Positions 21,090 to 27,376 of a stretch of 64,000 bases of DNA are shown one piece after another (the first letter of the stretch is position 1; every line of letters begins with the position of its first letter). Under the pieces are notes generated by a model, which saw nothing but the letters and a program-made list of their open reading frames with translations, was not told the DNA's origin and made no database searches. Position numbers and translations under genes: made by a program. Source of the stretch: Mycobacterium sp. SM1 (lineage in GTDB: Bacteria; Actinomycetota; Actinomycetes; Mycobacteriales; Mycobacteriaceae); the NCBI RefSeq assembly GCF_018361265.1, contig NZ_JAFLNH010000002.1:372001-436000 (forward strand), read 5' to 3'.

Positions 21090-21962
21090 ATGGCGATCGA
21101 CCCGAATGCCATCGGCGCGGTGACGGATCCGATGCTCGTCGAGTGGACCGACCGCGACACCCTGCTCTACGCGCTCGGGGTGGGCGCCGGCACCGAAGAC
21201 CTGTCCTTTACCACCGAGAACAGCCACGGCATCACCCAGCAGGTGCTGCCCACCTATGCGGTGATCTGCTGCCCAGCCTTCGGCGCGGCGGCGAAGATCG
21301 GAACGTTCAACTGGGCCATGCTGCTGCACGGCTCGCAGGGCATCCGGTTGCACGCCCCCTTGCCGGCGGCGGGAAAGCTCTCGGTGGTCTCCGAGGTCAC
21401 CGACATTCAGGACAAAGGCGAAGGCAAGAACGCCATCGTCATGCTGCGCGCCCGCGGCCGTGACCCCGAATCGGGTGCGCTGGTCGCCGAAACCCTCACC
21501 ACGCTGGTCATCCGCGGTGGCGGTGGTTTCGGCGGAGTGCCCGGCCGGCGTCCGGCCGCACCGGAGATCCCCGACCGTGAGCCCGACGCCCGGATTGCGC
21601 TGCCCACCCGGGAGGATCAGCCCCTGATCTACCGGCTCTCCGGTGATCGCAACCCGCTGCACAGCGACCCCTGGTTCGCCAGGCAGATGGCCGGCTTCCC
21701 CAGGCCGATCATGCACGGGTTGTGCACCTACGGTTTCGCCGGACGCGCGCTGGTCGCCGAACTCGGCCAGGGTGTCGCGGCCAACATCATCTCGATGGCC
21801 GCCCGGTTCAGCGCCCCGGTGTTCCCCGGCGAGACGCTGACCACCTTGATCTGGCGCACCCAACCGGGCCGGGCGGTGTTTCGCACCGAGGCCGCCGCGC
21901 CCGACGGCAGTGGCGCGCGGGTGGTACTCGACGATGGTGCGGTGGAATACGTTGCCGTATAA
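21090..21962 (+). CDS. htdY: (3R)-hydroxyacyl-thioester dehydratase HtdY (double hot-dog)
   Basis: 290 residues. N-terminal hot-dog half about 1-130 and C-terminal MaoC-like half about 160-290. The hydratase-2 motif is YRLSGDRNPLHSDPWFA (about 181-197), with the catalytic Asp and His, followed by FPRPIMHGLCTYGFAGRAL. The family dehydrates (3R)-hydroxyacyl-CoA or -ACP. The start is well supported by AGGAG ahead of the ATG. Immediately downstream the synteny with M. tuberculosis stops and the rearranged region begins. Confidence 0.93.
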   Translation: MAIDPNAIGAVTDPMLVEWTDRDTLLYALGVGAGTEDLSFTTENSHGITQQVLPTYAVICCPAFGAAAKIGTFNWAMLLHGSQGIRLHAPLPAAGKLSVVSEVTDIQDKGEGKNAIVMLRARGRDPESGALVAETLTTLVIRGGGGFGGVPGRRPAAPEIPDREPDARIALPTREDQPLIYRLSGDRNPLHSDPWFARQMAGFPRPIMHGLCTYGFAGRALVAELGQGVAANIISMAARFSAPVFPGETLTTLIWRTQPGRAVFRTEAAAPDGSGARVVLDDGAVEYVAV

Positions 21963-22065
21963 CAGGATTGGCGGCCCACTCGGGAACAGCAAAATCCTCG
22001 CCGGCGATAAACCCTGCGGTTGGGTGTTGGTGGTGTCCACCCGCGGCGGCCCACCGCGCTGTCGG

Positions 22066-22185
22066 TCGGGCTCGGCGGGCTACCAGAGTTCATCACCCAG
22101 TTGGGCCGCAACTTTCAGGTGATCGACGACCAGGCCAACGCCCACGGCGTTAAGGCGCAAGCCGCCAGCGCCAAGATGGCCAGCA
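22066..22185 (+). pseudogene. esxN-like fragment, C-terminal half
   Basis: The plus strand encodes EFITQLGRNFQVIDDQANAH followed by GVKAQAASAKMA, matching EsxN-type ESAT-6 proteins (Mtb9.9 family) from about residue 52 to 84. Similar bases extend back to about 22066 with a one-base deletion before the EFITQ codons. The last residues of the family are missing. There is no start codon or ribosome binding site. The 3' end lies within a few bases of the 3' end of the opposed N-terminal fragment. Confidence 0.8.
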
Positions 22186-22189
22186 CCAC

Positions 22190-22321
22190 GCCGCCCCAAA
22201 AATCCCCGGTGGCCAGCACATCGCGGATGATGGGCTGATGCTCGGCCCGCGCGGCGGCGACCGGGGCGCCCATCAGCGCCCCGGCGGCGTCCACGTCGCC
22301 GAACTGGTAGTTGATCGTCAT
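22190..22321 (-). pseudogene. esxN-like fragment, N-terminal half, inverted relative to the C-terminal half
   Basis: From an ATG at 22321 with a proper ribosome binding site (TTAGGAGAACACCC), the minus strand reads MTINYQFGDVDAAGALMGAP, then AAARAEHQPIIRDVLATGDF and WGG, matching EsxN residues 1-44. Past WGG the frame runs into the reverse complement of the C-terminal fragment and is no longer Esx-like. So the gene was split at the WGG turn and the two halves now face each other. A hybrid product of about 68 residues could still be made, but would lack the second helix. Confidence 0.82.
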
Positions 22322-22362
22322 GGGTGTTCTCCTAACGTGTTGGTGGGGTACTCGGTGGGCTA

Positions 22363-22446
22363 CTAGCCGCTGAGCGGGCGCTCGTTCTGCGTCGGCGCGC
22401 TCTGCGCGGCCACCGCCTGAACGTCCCAGTTGCCCTCCTTGATCAT
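22363..22446 (-). other. Short unassigned ORF upstream of the esx fragment
   Basis: A 27-codon frame beginning MIKEGNWDVQAVAAQSA and ending ERPLSG sits 41 bases upstream of the Esx fragment start on the same strand. It is not recognisable as the partner WXG100 protein and may be the residual 3' end of a lost upstream gene. Confidence 0.25.
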
Positions 22447-22845
22447 CCCGCGCCGATCTGCGAAACAAATTCGGTTGCGCTATTTAAGTAGTCGCATCCC
22501 GCTACCAAAGAGTTCCCCACCGAAGCATCACACCCTCCACACCCCCCAAACCAGTCATCAAAAACACTAATCATCTTGTACTACAGGTGTTTTCAGCGCA
22601 GCGATGGTTGCTGTGCGCTTGCCGATAAAACGGGCTCTTCCGGAAATGCAGCGCAGGCTCGACGACACCATTGCGCTGCCGACACCGGCGTCCCGCAGTC
22701 GGCGACCAACGTGGTGAGCACGGCCTCGGGCGTCGGGTGTCCGCGCTAGCCAAAGACAGTTAATCGCAGGCCTCGCCGGTTTAGCATGGTGGTAGCGGGT
22801 CGCCCATCCGCGATGTCGATACCCTGCAAGAAGGGCGGGAACGAC
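22447..22845. other. Intergenic region without recognisable genes
   Basis: About 400 bases, AT-richer at the left (22450-22570), between the esx fragments and the broken universal stress protein gene. The minus-strand frame 22567-22866 shows no family resemblance. I see no DosR-type palindrome ahead of the stress protein start. Confidence 0.4.
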
Positions 22846-22953
22846 ATGCCGGCCCCGCTGACGCATCCCGGAATCGTGGTCGGTGTCGCCGCATCGTCGG
22901 CAAAAACGGCAGTTGACTGGGCGGTCCGCGACAGCGCCATCAGTGCGGCCCGA
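22846..22953 (+). pseudogene. Universal stress protein, 5' fragment (split by IS element)
   Basis: From ATG 22846 the frame reads MPAPLTHPGIVVGVAASSAK then TAVDWAVRDSAISAAR, the first strand, ATP-loop region and helix of mycobacterial tandem Usp proteins. The third position of the usual GVDGS is altered (GVAAS). The homology stops at the IS605-type left end. The next part of the same domain, VPLTLVHVLAPPVV, is found 3.4 kb downstream in the same frame, showing that the gene was interrupted rather than simply truncated. Confidence 0.82.
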
Positions 22954-22960
22954 GGGGACC

Positions 22961-22977
22961 GGCGGCTTTTAGCCGTC
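22961..22977 (+). repeat. Left-end subterminal hairpin of the IS605-type element
   Basis: GGCGGCT-TTT-AGCCGTC folds as a 7-bp stem with one G-T pair and a 3-base loop. It lies 7 bases inside the inferred left end and matches the right-end hairpin. Y1 transposases recognise such hairpins in single-stranded form. Confidence 0.75.
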
Positions 22978-23035
22978 GGGGGAATCTGGCCTGGTGAACA
23001 GCGTGTGGGCGGTGAGTTTGAGTTCCTAACTGAAG

Positions 23036-24436
23036 TCAAGCCACTTGGGGGTTCGTAGGCTTGCGTTTAGCGGGCTGGGATGTTGGAGCGCGTGGCGACT
23101 CCTGTGACTCCTGGCCCGCCTTTTTGCGGCGCTGGCGCATGAGTTTGTGGCGGACGTGGTCGCGGCGGCGGGGATCGAGTTGGTAGCGCTCTTTGACGAT
23201 GGCTCGGCCTTCCGATTCGGTGATCGCGGTGCCATCGACGTCGCGCAGTTGGTAGGGCTGCCCGTTGCGCATGCAGGTGGCGATGCGGGTGATCAGCATG
23301 GTGGCCAGGTGGCAGATCGCCGAGTCATGGTGGCGGTCCCCGGCCATTAGACGGTGGTACTTCGCGGCAAATTGGGGATCGACTTTGCGCGCCTGATCGG
23401 CTGCGGTGTAAAGCATTTCGCGTAGCAGCGGGTCGCCGGCCTTGGTGATCGACGACTCGGTCTTGACCACCCCCGATTGGCTGACTTTCGGGACCAGTCC
23501 GGTGTAGGCGCGGATCGCCGCGAGCGAGGTGAACCGGTGCGGATCACCGATCCGGCCGGCGATGACCGCGCTGATGGTGGCTCCGAGGCCGGGCGCGGAC
23601 GCGACAATCCCCTGCGGGTCGGCCTGGGCGTAGAGGTTTGCGATCCGTTCGTCGATCTCTTTGATCTGACGGGTCAAAAACAGCGCTTGTTCGGCCTCGT
23701 GGGCGATGTCGGCGGCCAGTTCGGCGAAGTTCATCCCATCGGTGCCGTCGACATTCCACAGGGCGAGGGTTTCTTTGGCCGCGACGATCAGGCCGGCGGC
23801 ATGCTCGTCACGCCAGGCGCCACGGGACCGCGTGGCGAGAAACCTGGCCAGCCTGGCCTGGCCGAGCCGGATCACTGCGTGGGGATTGGCGTAGTGCGCC
23901 AGAAACTGCAGCGCGGCGTTGCCGTAGTTCGACCCGAGCACCGCATACCAGGACGGTCCCAGCAGCTCGATGAGGGAGTCGAGGCGGGCATAGACCGCGG
24001 TGCGGCGCTTGACCATCGTGCAACGCTGCTTGGTGAGCCGCCGCAACGGATCAGCTGGGCCTTGCCCGGTGTAGGGACGCAATCCTTCAGGGCGCAGCAG
24101 CGCCAGCCGGGCCAACAGCTCTGAGTCGATCCGGTCGTTCTTGGCGTGCTTGGAGTAGTACTTGCGCAGGTCCGCTGACTGAGTCGTCGGCACCATCACC
24201 ACCTTCGCGCCGCGCCGGCGAAACCACTCCGCCACCACAATCCAGGCGTTTCTGGTGGGCTCGAGCACCACCGTCAGCTCGCCCGGATCCTCGGCACCCA
24301 CATCGGCCCACACCCGCTCCAGCTCGTCGGGGCGGGTCAAGAACTTACGGCCCCGCCACACCGTCTTGCCGTCACGGGCCAGCGTCGCCTGATGCGCCGC
24401 CCGGACCGCGACGTCGATCCCCAACGTCAATGCCAC
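23036..24436 (-). CDS. IS110-family transposase (DEDD RuvC-like recombinase)
   Basis: 466 residues from the GTG at 24436, which has an excellent ribosome binding site (AGGAGGG, 7 bases upstream); the longer ORF upstream is part of the noncoding end. The N-terminal RuvC-like domain has the DEDD set D8 (LGIDVA), E59 (VVLEPT), D101 and D104 (KNDRIDSELL), spaced as in IS621. The C-terminal Tnp domain (about 285-420) contains ASAPGLGATISAVIAGRIGD and LVPKVSQSG, where S319/S321 are candidates for the catalytic serine. The protein ends in a basic tail. It appears intact. Confidence 0.9.
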   Translation of the reverse strand: MALTLGIDVAVRAAHQATLARDGKTVWRGRKFLTRPDELERVWADVGAEDPGELTVVLEPTRNAWIVVAEWFRRRGAKVVMVPTTQSADLRKYYSKHAKNDRIDSELLARLALLRPEGLRPYTGQGPADPLRRLTKQRCTMVKRRTAVYARLDSLIELLGPSWYAVLGSNYGNAALQFLAHYANPHAVIRLGQARLARFLATRSRGAWRDEHAAGLIVAAKETLALWNVDGTDGMNFAELAADIAHEAEQALFLTRQIKEIDERIANLYAQADPQGIVASAPGLGATISAVIAGRIGDPHRFTSLAAIRAYTGLVPKVSQSGVVKTESSITKAGDPLLREMLYTAADQARKVDPQFAAKYHRLMAGDRHHDSAICHLATMLITRIATCMRNGQPYQLRDVDGTAITESEGRAIVKERYQLDPRRRDHVRHKLMRQRRKKAGQESQESPRAPTSQPAKRKPTNPQVA

Positions 24437-24660
24437 TGCACAACCCTCCTGCCACAAGCTCTTCCAGATCACCAGGTGACTGAGCGCCACGGCCACGGTC
24501 CAGACATTCTCTAAGCAGGAGTCCACACCACGGGCTGGCTCCAAGTTCCCGAACAAGAACACCGCACGACCAGACACCAAAGTCCACGGGAGGCCGCTCA
24601 AATCTCAGGGATCACCAGGTGTCCCAGTCGGACCCTCGGACCTGCCCGTGGACTCACACC
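24437..24660 (-). ncRNA. Candidate bridge RNA of the IS110 element
   Basis: Noncoding DNA upstream of an IS110-group transposase is where bridge RNAs are encoded. Read on the minus strand, AGTCCACGGG (24654-24645) pairs perfectly with CCCGTGGACT (24590-24581); after a one-base bulge, AGGTC pairs with GGCCT. This gives a 15-bp stem closing a roughly 43-base loop, like a target-binding loop. A second structured segment nearer the transposase would be the donor-binding loop. CACCTGGTGATC occurs in both (24621-24610 and 24478-24467). Ends are approximate. Confidence 0.6.
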
Positions 24661-24698
24661 GAGACTAAATGTCGGTCCCTTCTCGTAACGTGTGCGGC

Positions 24699-25109
24699 AT
24701 GTCCGAGCGCCGGTTTCGCCGCACCCCGGGTGGTGTGTGCTCGCTGGGGCTGCACCTGGTGTGGTGTCCGAAGTATCGGCGTCGGATGCTGGGCGGGCGT
24801 GTAGCGGCGCGGTGTGGCGAGCTGCTGGAACAAATCGCCGGCGAGCACGGCTGGGAAATAGTGGCCAAGGAAGTGATGCCCGATCAGGTGCACCTGTTCG
24901 TGCGGGTCGGCCCAACCGATGCCCCGGCGCAGGTGGTGCGGGCGTTCAAGGGCCGCTCGTCGCGGGTGCTGCGCGAGGAGTTCCCGTATCTGCGGCGGTT
25001 TGCGAAGGTGTTGTGGTCGCCGTCGTATTTCGCCGCGTCGGTCGGGTATGTGTCGGAGTCGACGGTGCGCCGCTATATCGAGCATCAGTGGGATGCGGTG
25101 GTCTCGTGA
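24699..25109 (+). CDS. tnpA: TnpA, Y1 transposase of IS200/IS605 family, with altered HUH motif
   Basis: 136 residues from ATG 24699 (ATG 24669 would add ten). The fold is recognisable from LHLVWCPKYRRRML at the N-terminus, VMPDQVHLFVRVGPTDAPA in the middle and SPSYFAASVGYVS near the end. Nucleophile Y126 and helper Q130 lie in RRYIEHQ, spaced as Y127/Q131 in IS608 TnpA. The metal-binding HUH motif reads Q63-V-H65: the first histidine is replaced by glutamine, encoded CAG where CAC/CAT would give His. This could weaken or abolish cleavage. The gene overlaps tnpB by four bases (GTGA). Confidence 0.9.
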   Translation: MSERRFRRTPGGVCSLGLHLVWCPKYRRRMLGGRVAARCGELLEQIAGEHGWEIVAKEVMPDQVHLFVRVGPTDAPAQVVRAFKGRSSRVLREEFPYLRRFAKVLWSPSYFAASVGYVSESTVRRYIEHQWDAVVS

Positions 25110-26293
25110 GGCGCGCCTACGTGTTTCGGCTGCGCCCGACCGCGCGCCAGCACCTCGCGTTGGCGCGGTGCCTGGATGCGCACCGCGAACTCTACAACGC
25201 GGCGCTGCAGGAGCGCCGGGATGCCTGGTCTCACAGCAAGACTCGCATCTACTACGGGGATCAGTCGGCACAGTTGACCGAGATCCGGCAGGCATGCCCG
25301 GATCAGGCGGTCTGGTCGTTTTCCAGCCAGCAGGCCACACTGCGGCGACTCAACAAGTCATTCCAGGGTTTTTTCCGGCGGGTCAAGACCGCCAAGCCCG
25401 GTGTCAAGGCTGGGTATCCGCGTTTTAGAGGTAAGGCCCGATTCGACAGCGTGGAGTGGCCCAAAGACGGCGATGGTGCGCGTTGGCTACCCGAGATCAA
25501 GCGGGTGTATCTGCAGGGTATTGGACAGGTCAAGGTCGAACTGCACCGCCCGGTGGTGGGCCGGGTGAAGACGATCCAGATCAAGCGCCAGGGGCGGCGC
25601 TGGATGCTGGTTCTGTCCTGCGATGACGTGCCGGCCAATCCGCTGCCGGCCACCGGCCGCTCGGCCGGTATCGATGTCGGGATCGCGAGTTTCGCCACCA
25701 CCAGCGATGGTGAGCACATCGACAATCCGCGTTGGGGACGGGCCGCCGGTGAGAGGCTCGGCGCCGCGCAGCAGCGAATGCAGCGCGCCAAGCGCGGTTC
25801 GAAGAACCGGCAACGGCGGCGGGAGACTGTGGCGGCTCGGCATCGCAAGATCGCCAACCAGCGCAAGGACTTTCATCACAAACTGGCACGGGCTCTGGTT
25901 GAGTCTTACGACGTGCTGGTGGTGGAGGATCTGAAGATCGTCAACATGTTGCGGCGGGCTAAACCCGCGCCCGACCCGGACACCCCGGGGCGGTTCCTCA
26001 AGAACGGTGCCCGGGCGAAGTCCGGGCTGAACCGGAGTATCAGCGACGCGGGCTGGGGAGGTTTCGTCTCAAAACTGCGCGCCAAAGCGGAAGAGGCTGG
26101 GCGTGTCTGGATTGAGGTCGACCCCCGGCACACCTCCGACGGCTGCGAGAAATGTGGATATGCAGCCCGCGAGAACCGCGTCACCCAAGCGGAATTCGTC
26201 TGCCAGCGATGCTCGCATCGCGCTCAAGCAGATGAACACGCTGCACGTAACGTCTTACGGGCTGGACTGGCCCTTCACGCCCACGCGGCGTGA
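25106..26293 (+). CDS. tnpB: TnpB, RNA-guided nuclease of IS605 type
   Basis: 395 residues from GTG 25106, overlapping the tnpA stop. TnpB proteins use an RNA from the element's right end (omega/reRNA) to cut DNA beside a transposon-associated motif, and are ancestors of Cas12. The N-terminal wedge/REC part is about 1-180. RuvC residues are all present: D190 (GIDVG), E274 (VVEDLKIVNM) and D376 (QADEHAARN). A zinc ribbon lies between (CEKCG at about 350 and CQRCS at about 369). The reading frame is intact, so an active nuclease is plausible even though TnpA may be impaired. Confidence 0.93.
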   Translation: MRRAYVFRLRPTARQHLALARCLDAHRELYNAALQERRDAWSHSKTRIYYGDQSAQLTEIRQACPDQAVWSFSSQQATLRRLNKSFQGFFRRVKTAKPGVKAGYPRFRGKARFDSVEWPKDGDGARWLPEIKRVYLQGIGQVKVELHRPVVGRVKTIQIKRQGRRWMLVLSCDDVPANPLPATGRSAGIDVGIASFATTSDGEHIDNPRWGRAAGERLGAAQQRMQRAKRGSKNRQRRRETVAARHRKIANQRKDFHHKLARALVESYDVLVVEDLKIVNMLRRAKPAPDPDTPGRFLKNGARAKSGLNRSISDAGWGGFVSKLRAKAEEAGRVWIEVDPRHTSDGCEKCGYAARENRVTQAEFVCQRCSHRAQADEHAARNVLRAGLALHAHAA

Positions 26294-26331
26294 GAAGAAG
26301 CTGGCGGCTTCCAGCCGTCAGAGAAGTCACA
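26180..26331 (+). ncRNA. Candidate omega RNA (reRNA) overlapping the tnpB 3' end and right end
   Basis: In IS605 elements the guide RNA scaffold comes from the 3' end of tnpB through the right end, with the guide taken from the flank. Here the right end has a hairpin CTGGCGG-CTTCCAG-CCGTCAG (26301-26321; one G-T pair), then AGAAGTCAC. The 5' limit is not visible. A native guide would start near 26332, reading into the stress protein fragment. Confidence 0.45.
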
Positions 26332-26471
26332 CGCGCTGTCCCGCTCACGTTGGTCCACGTGCTCGCCCCGCCGGTGGTGATGACGTTTCCCCAAACGCCG
26401 ATGCCCCGGCCGGCAACGCCTTCGCGACCCGCTCGCACTCGTCGAGGCGCAGGCGGCAACTCTGGAGGAGG
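26332..26471 (+). pseudogene. Universal stress protein, 3' fragment
   Basis: The frame that continues the 5' fragment reads RAVPLTLVHVLAPPVVMTFP and QTPMP, the second strand and following loop of a mycobacterial Usp domain. After PMP the frame shifts (AGNA continues in another frame) and a third frame shows LVEAQAATLEEVD. The remainder of both Usp domains is absent and a GNAT gene begins at once, so the gene has also lost about 220 C-terminal codons. Confidence 0.7.
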
Positions 26472-27334
26472 TTGACCACGGACATCACACTTCGTCCGGG
26501 CACACTCGATGACGCCGAGATCTGTGGGCGGATCTGCTACTCGGCGTTCCGCACGATCGCCGCCGAGCACAACTTTCCAACGGACTTCCCCACGCCGGAG
26601 GCCGCGACGGAGACGTTGGCGCACCTGCTTGCGCACCCAGGGTTTTACTCGGTCGTGGCCGAAGCCGAGGGCCGGATTGTTGGGAGCAATTTCCTTGATG
26701 AGTGCGGCCGGGTATGCGGAGTTGGCCCGGCCTCGGTCGATCCCGCCGTGCAGAACCGGGGCGTCGGCCGGCGGCTGATGCTCGACGTCCTGCGCCGCGG
26801 CGCCAACCTGGAGCGCCGAGCGTACGGCTGTTGCAAATCGCCTACCACAACCGCTCACTGGCCCTGTACGCCACGCTCGGGTTCGAAGTACGCGACCTGC
26901 TTGGCTGCCTACAGGGTGCGCCACCGCGAATCGCAATCCCCGGCTATCGGGTCCGTCGGGCCACGAGCGACGATCTGGACGCCTGTAATACCCTGTGCCG
27001 CAATGTGCCTAGGCACGACCGCGGTACAGAGCTGGCGGACGGTATCTCGCTGGGCAAGGCGATGGTCGTCGAACACGACGGGCGAATAACCGGCTACGCC
27101 ACCGGGATCGGCCTGTTCGATCACGCGGTCGGCGAATGCAGCGAGGCTCTCAAGGCGCTGATAGCCTCAGTCGAGCGGATCGAGGGCACCGGGGTGCTGG
27201 TGCCCACCACCAACGCCGAGCTGTTCCGGTGGTGCCTGCGCAACGGCCTGCGGATTGTGGACATGCGCACCCTCATGGCCACCGGGCTCTATTCGACCCC
27301 GCGCGGCGCCTATCTGCCGGCCATCCTCTACTGA
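26472..27334 (+). pseudogene. Two-domain GNAT acetyltransferase, frameshifted
   Basis: The first frame (from a TTG near 26472 behind GGAGGAGG) reads TDITLRPGTLDDAEICGRIC and on to VDPAVQNRGVGRRLMLDVLR, with the GNAT acetyl-CoA loop QNRGVGRR. Near 26810 the similarity moves to another frame, which continues APSVRLLQIAYHNRSLALYA and runs to the end (PRGAYLPAILY) at 27334. A one-base deletion around CTGGAGCG accounts for this. The second half has another acetyltransferase-like region (residues RVRRATSDDLDACNTLC). The substrate is unknown. Confidence 0.78.
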
Positions 27335-27376
27335 GTGCTGAGGCGCGACGCCGGCTCAGGCTGTCGGCCCGAACGG

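Larger units (their letters stand above)
23026..24668 (-). mobile_element. IS110-family element inserted in the left end of the IS605-type element
   Basis: Contains one transposase gene on the minus strand and about 225 bases of noncoding DNA upstream of it. CTAA occurs at both proposed junctions (23026-23029 and 24665-24668), so removing one copy plus the interior (about 1,639 bp) would rejoin the IS605 left end directly to its tnpA region. There are no terminal inverted repeats, as is normal for IS110. An alternative boundary using a CT core a few bases away is also possible, so ends are uncertain by up to about 8 bases. Confidence 0.78.
22954..26331 (+). mobile_element. IS200/IS605-family element (tnpA + tnpB), interrupted by an IS110-family element
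   Basis: Joining 22953 to 26332 restores an uninterrupted stress protein frame (AAR-RAVPLTLVHV), which sets the approximate ends. Both ends carry the same subterminal hairpin: GGCGGCTTTTAGCCGTC at 22961-22977 and GGCGGCTTCCAGCCGTC at 26303-26319 (15 of 17 identical). No terminal inverted repeats or target duplication are seen, as expected for this family. Without the nested IS110 copy (about 1.64 kb in the left end) the element is about 1.74 kb, a normal IS605 size. It carries a Y1 transposase and TnpB. Confidence 0.85.

Noticed and set aside
22567..22866. Minus-strand ORF of 99 codons before the stress protein fragment
   Set aside because: No recognisable family and it overlaps the start of the Usp fragment.
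24437..24601. 55 extra N-terminal codons for the IS110 transposase
   Set aside because: The GTG at 24436 has a strong ribosome binding site and gives the DEDD spacing of IS621; the upstream part fits structured noncoding RNA.
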